Below, piece after piece: positions 60,029 through 64,000 of a DNA stretch of 64,000 nt. Below the pieces are notes generated by a model that saw only the letters and a list, made by a program, of their open reading frames with translations, did not search any database and had not been told where the DNA came from. A program made the translations under genes and the position numbers. Position 1 is the first letter of the stretch, and every line of letters begins with the position of its first letter. This DNA comes from CAZJUP01 sp964549275 (GTDB taxonomy: Bacteria > Fidelibacterota > Marinisomatia > Marinisomatales > TCS55), in assembly GCA_964549275.1 (NCBI GenBank), contig CAZJUP010000013.1, positions 1 to 64,000 of the forward strand. Direction: 5' to 3'.

Positions 60029-62422
60029 TTACCGTAATTTAGCATTAAATTGTTTTGAGACAATACGGACAATTTCATCTATGACAGGATTTACATCTTT
60101 ATCTTCAAGTGTTTTTGAAGGATGCTGAAACACCAAGTTTATAGAGATGCTTTTTTTATTTTTTCCTAAAGATTTATCTCGAAATATGTTTACCGGTTTT
60201 ACGGTTTTTAATATGTCACGTCCGTTTTTCTTAATTTTTTCCAATAGGTCTTCCGCCTTCACATCCTCATCCAACACAAAATTGAGATCTCGGTTTACAG
60301 TGGGAAAAGGATTGATACTTTTATACCGGTATTGATCACATATTTTTTCAAGTAATGGATTTAGTCTTAGTTCAAATGCATAGACAGACCTAGGTTCTAA
60401 ACCAATGGAATCCATATACTCAAATTCTATTTCCCCATAGTTTCCGAGAATAATTTCATCTTCATCAATAATATAAAATCCATTTTTGTAATAATGATTT
60501 AATTTATCAGTATTTTTAAATCTGATTTTACTGAATCGTAATATTTGGAGTAATCGTGAGACAATCCCTTTAATTGAAAAATAGTCTTCTTCTCTACACT
60601 GTAACCCATGGACAGAATTTTCATCATACTCTCCATGAATTAAACCTGATAAAACCAATTTTTCATCAATACCCTTAATTCCGGGTGAACTTTGTTCGAA
60701 AACATTTCCCCATTCACATAATTTAAGGTTGGGATGAGCATTTTTAATATTATAGTCTATTGTCTGTAAAAGACCGGGGTATAAGGATGTTCGCAAATGG
60801 GTCATATCTTCTGTAAGTGGATTTACGACGTGCACAGGATTAATTTTTCCCTGGGAGACAATATTCTCTGATTGAAGGGAATTATTAAAACATTGACTAA
60901 AGCCTAACCCGGATAATATTTGCAATATGGAAGATATGCCAGACTGAGGATCTTTATCATGAGAATCCATTAACCCTGTGTAAGATTGTGAAACAGGTAC
61001 ATTTTCGTACCCATATATTCTAATAACTTCCTCAATTAGATCTACTTCTCGCTCCAAATCAGGACGAAATGATGGCGGTAAACATGACCACACCCCCTCT
61101 CCATCCTGGATAACCTTTATATTCAAATTTGATAAAGTAGTATTGATGAATTCATCTGAGATTTCACATCCTGACAGTAAATCTATTTTAGGTCTTGTCA
61201 AACGAATTGGTTTTTGTATGATGGGTTTAGGATATACATCTAGGATACCCGGCAACCAACTCCCTCCTGCTATTTCTTCCAGTAAATCCACTACGAGCCA
61301 GAATGCAGTTACTGCTCCTTCCGGGTCTGCTCCCCTTTCAAATCGTTTTGATGCATCCGTAGACATCCCTAAAGATTTTGCCCCTCTTCTAATAGTGGGT
61401 GGGTCAAAATATGCACTTTCAATCAGTACCGAAGTTGTATTGTTTGATACAGCAGTTTCTACACCCCCCATTATTCCTGCTATAGCAATAGGTTTCGGTC
61501 CATTAGTAATAAGAAGATGGTCTTGATGGATATTTCTTTTTACCTCATCAAGAGTTGTAATTGATTCTCCTTTTTTCGCCCGTCGAATGATGACTTCTTT
61601 CGACCCAATTTTATCAAGGTCAAACATATGTGTTGGATGACCCATATGGTAAAGCACATAATTTGAAATATCGACAATATTATTAATGGGCCGTTGCCCA
61701 ATAGACTCCAATCTTTTTACCAACCACTCGGGAGAAGGTCCGACATGTACATTTTCAACAATTCCGGCTACATACCTTGGACATCCCACAGGATCTTCGA
61801 TGCGTACATCAATCCTCTTTTGAATAGAATTTTCTTTTAACGGTCTAGGCTGTGATACAACCTGATTGTACTTTCGCTGTGTTTTTGCTGCGATATCTCT
61901 AGCAACGCCAGCATGTGAAAAACAATCGGGACGATTAGGTGTGATATCCAGTTCTAACACAGCTTGCCGTTCCTTTAAATAATCCGCAAAGAAATATCCA
62001 GGTATGATATCTTCATCTAAAATCATTATACCATCGTGGTTTTCAGAAAGGCCCAACTCACTTTCTGAACAAATCATTCCTAAACTGGTTTCCCCACGAA
62101 TTTTTGCCTTAGAAATTTTAAACCCACCGGGTAAGACAGAACCCATCGGAGCAAATGCAATTTTCTGACCGGCTTTAACATTAGGTGCCCCACAGACCAC
62201 TGAAAGTATTTCTTTTCCATTATTGACATGACATAAACTCAATTTGTCTGCATTGGGATGCTTATCTTTTGATTGAACTTCACCAACAATAATGTCCTTA
62301 AGAGAATGGTAATTCACTGTTTCTTCCGCTTCCATACCCAACATAGACAGCATATCTCCCAGAATTGTTGACGATTCAGTGATATCTACAAACTCTCTTA
62401 ACCAATCAAGAGAAACTCGCAT
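60029..62422 (-). CDS. pheT: Phenylalanyl-tRNA synthetase beta subunit
   Basis: A 797-residue protein with the full domain set. An N-terminal EMAP-type tRNA-binding domain spans about 40-150 (H-P-N-A-D-K-L). The B3/4 editing region has S-N-Y-V-L-Y-H-M-G-H-P-T-H-M-F-D. The B5 domain, the core, and the C-terminal anticodon-binding FDX-ACB domain follow (near 700-797). It overlaps pheS by one base (stop/start), a tight operon. Confidence 0.97.
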   Translation of the reverse strand: MRVSLDWLREFVDITESSTILGDMLSMLGMEAEETVNYHSLKDIIVGEVQSKDKHPNADKLSLCHVNNGKEILSVVCGAPNVKAGQKIAFAPMGSVLPGGFKISKAKIRGETSLGMICSESELGLSENHDGIMILDEDIIPGYFFADYLKERQAVLELDITPNRPDCFSHAGVARDIAAKTQRKYNQVVSQPRPLKENSIQKRIDVRIEDPVGCPRYVAGIVENVHVGPSPEWLVKRLESIGQRPINNIVDISNYVLYHMGHPTHMFDLDKIGSKEVIIRRAKKGESITTLDEVKRNIHQDHLLITNGPKPIAIAGIMGGVETAVSNNTTSVLIESAYFDPPTIRRGAKSLGMSTDASKRFERGADPEGAVTAFWLVVDLLEEIAGGSWLPGILDVYPKPIIQKPIRLTRPKIDLLSGCEISDEFINTTLSNLNIKVIQDGEGVWSCLPPSFRPDLEREVDLIEEVIRIYGYENVPVSQSYTGLMDSHDKDPQSGISSILQILSGLGFSQCFNNSLQSENIVSQGKINPVHVVNPLTEDMTHLRTSLYPGLLQTIDYNIKNAHPNLKLCEWGNVFEQSSPGIKGIDEKLVLSGLIHGEYDENSVHGLQCREEDYFSIKGIVSRLLQILRFSKIRFKNTDKLNHYYKNGFYIIDEDEIILGNYGEIEFEYMDSIGLEPRSVYAFELRLNPLLEKICDQYRYKSINPFPTVNRDLNFVLDEDVKAEDLLEKIKKNGRDILKTVKPVNIFRDKSLGKNKKSISINLVFQHPSKTLEDKDVNPVIDEIVRIVSKQFNAKLR

Positions 62423-63408
62423 CAGAATTGCTCCAGAAACCGCATATCCCCCTGGTAAAACAGACGAATATCATCAATTTTATATTTTAACATGGCTATC
62501 CGTTCAATCCCCATTCCAAAAGCATAACCATGCCAGATATCAGAATCATAGCCTACGGATTTAAAAACTTCTGGATCCACCATTCCGCATCCAAGGATTT
62601 CCATCCATTGTCCCCTTTTTTCATTCCAAATATCAACTTCTGCACTGGGTTCTGTGAAGGGGAAAAAACTGGGACGAAACCGGGTTTTTGTTGAGGGTCC
62701 AAACATTTTATGGATAAAATATTCCAACGTTCCCTTTAAATCAGCAAATGATACAGATTTATCTACAAAGAGACCTTCAACTTGGTGAAATAAACAGTAA
62801 CTTTTAAAACTTATGGCTTCATTCCGATAAACCCTTCCCGGAACAATGTATCGTAATGGAGGGTCTTGCTCTTCCATGAGATGCACCTGAACATTTGATG
62901 TGTGGGTACGAAGCACATTTTCTTTATCAATAAAGAAAGTATCCTGCATATCTCTTGCCGGATGGTCTGGGGGGAAGTTTAATGCAGAAAAATTATGGAA
63001 ATCATCATCAATTTCCGGACCATAGGCCGCAGAAAAACCAATCTGCATAAAAATTTCTTTTATTTCATCTAATGTTTGCTGGAGGGGATGGGTTGTTCCA
63101 AATTGATATGAAATTCCCGGGAGACTGTAATCTGTAAATTCTGAGGGAATTTCTTTTGATTGAATCGTCTTTTCATACAGATCAAATTGAGATTTCAATT
63201 CTGTTTTTAAATTATTTAACAGTTCCCCAGCCTGAGGTTTTTCACTAACTGGGACGTCTTTCAATTGAGAAAATAACTGCGCAATCAGTCCTTTCCGCCC
63301 GAAATATTTAACGCGGATAGCCTCAATATCAGTTGAATGATTCGGGAAGGGATCAGAATCGGTTCGAAAGGATATCCGAACCGATTCTACAGATTCCTTC
63401 AGAGACAT
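62422..63408 (-). CDS. pheS: Phenylalanyl-tRNA synthetase alpha subunit
   Basis: A 328-residue class II catalytic subunit. An N-terminal coiled coil (about 1-85) is followed by motif 2 and 3 regions, including F-H-Q-V-E-G-L, F-R-P-S-F-F-P-F-T-E-P-S-A-E-V and the terminal G-M-G-I-E-R-I-A-M-L. The start codon overlaps the rplT stop by one base. With PheT it charges tRNA-Phe. Confidence 0.97.
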   Translation of the reverse strand: MSLKESVESVRISFRTDSDPFPNHSTDIEAIRVKYFGRKGLIAQLFSQLKDVPVSEKPQAGELLNNLKTELKSQFDLYEKTIQSKEIPSEFTDYSLPGISYQFGTTHPLQQTLDEIKEIFMQIGFSAAYGPEIDDDFHNFSALNFPPDHPARDMQDTFFIDKENVLRTHTSNVQVHLMEEQDPPLRYIVPGRVYRNEAISFKSYCLFHQVEGLFVDKSVSFADLKGTLEYFIHKMFGPSTKTRFRPSFFPFTEPSAEVDIWNEKRGQWMEILGCGMVDPEVFKSVGYDSDIWHGYAFGMGIERIAMLKYKIDDIRLFYQGDMRFLEQF

Positions 63409-63755
63409 CAGCTTCTTACAGCCTTTGCCAATTCCGCGAAAGCATCAGGATTATTCATGGCCATATCTGCCAGAATTTTCCTATCTAAATCAATTCCTTC
63501 GCGTTTGAGACCTGCGATAAATGCAGAATAGGACAGACCATGTTGCCGAGCAGCCGCATTAATACGCACAATCCAAAGTCTTCTGAACTGGCGTTTTTTC
63601 TGTCTTCTATCACGGTAGGCATACAGCCCCGCTTTTGTCACCGCATCTTTTGCGGTTTTGAAGTTGCGGCTCCGGGCACCATAGTAGCCCTTGGCCTGCT
63701 TTACGATTTTACGATGGCGCCTGTGTCTTGGCACAGCGCTATTCGCTCTAGGCAT
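63408..63755 (-). CDS. rplT: 50S ribosomal protein L20
   Basis: A 115-residue basic protein of standard length. The N-terminus is R-H-R-R-H-R-K-I-V-K-Q-A-K-G-Y-Y-G-A-R, then R-L-W-I-V-R-I-N-A-A-A-R-Q-H-G. It is an early 50S assembly protein. In many bacteria L20 represses the infC-rpmI-rplT operon; the order is preserved here. Confidence 0.98.
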   Translation of the reverse strand: MPRANSAVPRHRRHRKIVKQAKGYYGARSRNFKTAKDAVTKAGLYAYRDRRQKKRQFRRLWIVRINAAARQHGLSYSAFIAGLKREGIDLDRKILADMAMNNPDAFAELAKAVRS

Positions 63756-63766
63756 GTGCTAACTCC

Positions 63767-63961
63767 TTACTTGCCTATCATCCGGCGTACGCGCTTTTCT
63801 TCGGATGAATCAACCAAATCTGACTGACGCATCTTCCGTTTGGCACCGTTTGGACGGCGGATGAGCATATGGCTATGGTTTGCTTTATTACGTTTGATTT
63901 TACCAGTACCTGTTAAACTGAATCGTTTAGCGGCACTGCGTCTTGTTTTCTGCTTTGGCAT
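63767..63961 (-). CDS. rpmI: 50S ribosomal protein L35
   Basis: A 64-residue protein. M-P-K-Q-K-T-R-R-S-A-A-K-R-F opens it, then T-G-T-G-K-I-K-R-N-K-A-N-H-S-H, and R-R-M-I-G-K near the end. It matches the L35 family throughout. It lies 11 bases upstream of rplT. Confidence 0.97.
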   Translation of the reverse strand: MPKQKTRRSAAKRFSLTGTGKIKRNKANHSHMLIRRPNGAKRKMRQSDLVDSSEEKRVRRMIGK

Positions 63962-63976
63962 GGACTTACTACTCTC

Positions 63977-64000
63977 TTATTTCGCTGTCAAAATGACCGA
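63977..64000 (-). CDS. infC: Translation initiation factor IF-3, C-terminal end only
   Basis: On the minus strand the last bases of the window read S-V-I-L-T-A-K followed by TAA, 15 bases before the rpmI ATG. This is the usual position of infC, and the residues resemble the IF-3 C-terminus. Only seven codons are visible, so the call rests mainly on gene order. Confidence 0.6.
   Translation of the reverse strand, partial: SVILTAK

Overview
The window is a gene-dense, AT-rich bacterial chromosome segment with about 60 protein genes, eight tRNAs and one SRP RNA. Gene order and protein style point to the FCB side of the tree: exported proteins with Ig-like repeats, a FecR/thrombospondin-type-3 outer-membrane protein, a long SRP RNA next to dnaX, and a DUF4295-like small protein. 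Candidatus Marinimicrobia (SAR406) is my best guess, but this is an inference, because no 16S rRNA is present. None of the eight tRNAs encodes a complete CCA end.

Layout. 1-8.8 kb: one giant exported protein (2828 residues) with 23 tandem Ig-like repeats of about 105 residues. 8.9-15 kb: small and envelope genes (DUF4295-like, BolA, DUF1232, zinc ribbon, FecR/TSP3 porin-like protein). These are followed by a 44-residue membrane peptide and a SelW/Rdx-family gene whose CxxC second cysteine is an in-frame TGA, a probable selenoprotein. 15-25.5 kb: SRP RNA, dnaX-ybaB-recR, pgsA-pgpA-cinA-thpR-recA-recX, a degenerate PurL-like protein, an FAH-family enzyme and a DinB-like protein. dnaX carries the slippery heptamer A AAA AAG in the E. 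coli register, with a stop two codons into the -1 frame. 25.5-38 kb: inositol monophosphatase and an AGCS symporter (minus strand), then comEC, an RNase HII-YraN fusion, lepB, four small envelope or coiled-coil genes, DUF309, tRNA-Leu, an acyl-CoA synthetase, gpsA and tRNA-Arg. 38-49 kb: TPR protein, then the classical rimP-nusA-infB-rbfA-truB-ribF-rpsO-pnp operon, followed by ald and a MerR regulator. 49-58.8 kb: tRNAs, an FKBP lipoprotein, DUF2914, a YqaA/DedA protein, a broken GIY-YIG gene, an outer-membrane protein, leuS, a K+ channel, cutA and a lipoprotein-type glutamine amidotransferase. 58.8-64 kb (minus strand): folD, zapA, pheT, pheS, rplT, rpmI and the end of infC.

Most of the window is housekeeping: replication and repair, translation and ribosome maturation, lipid synthesis and export. 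I found no CRISPR array, insertion sequence, prophage or defence island. The points most worth a second look are the hidden selenoprotein, the dnaX recoding site, the PurL pseudo-enzyme, the RNase HII-YraN fusion, the giant repeat protein with an internal two-repeat duplication, and several hairpins or palindromes placed directly before start codons (comEC, rimP-nusA, merR, leuS). Apart from positions 1-308 there is no gene-free stretch longer than 300 bases.
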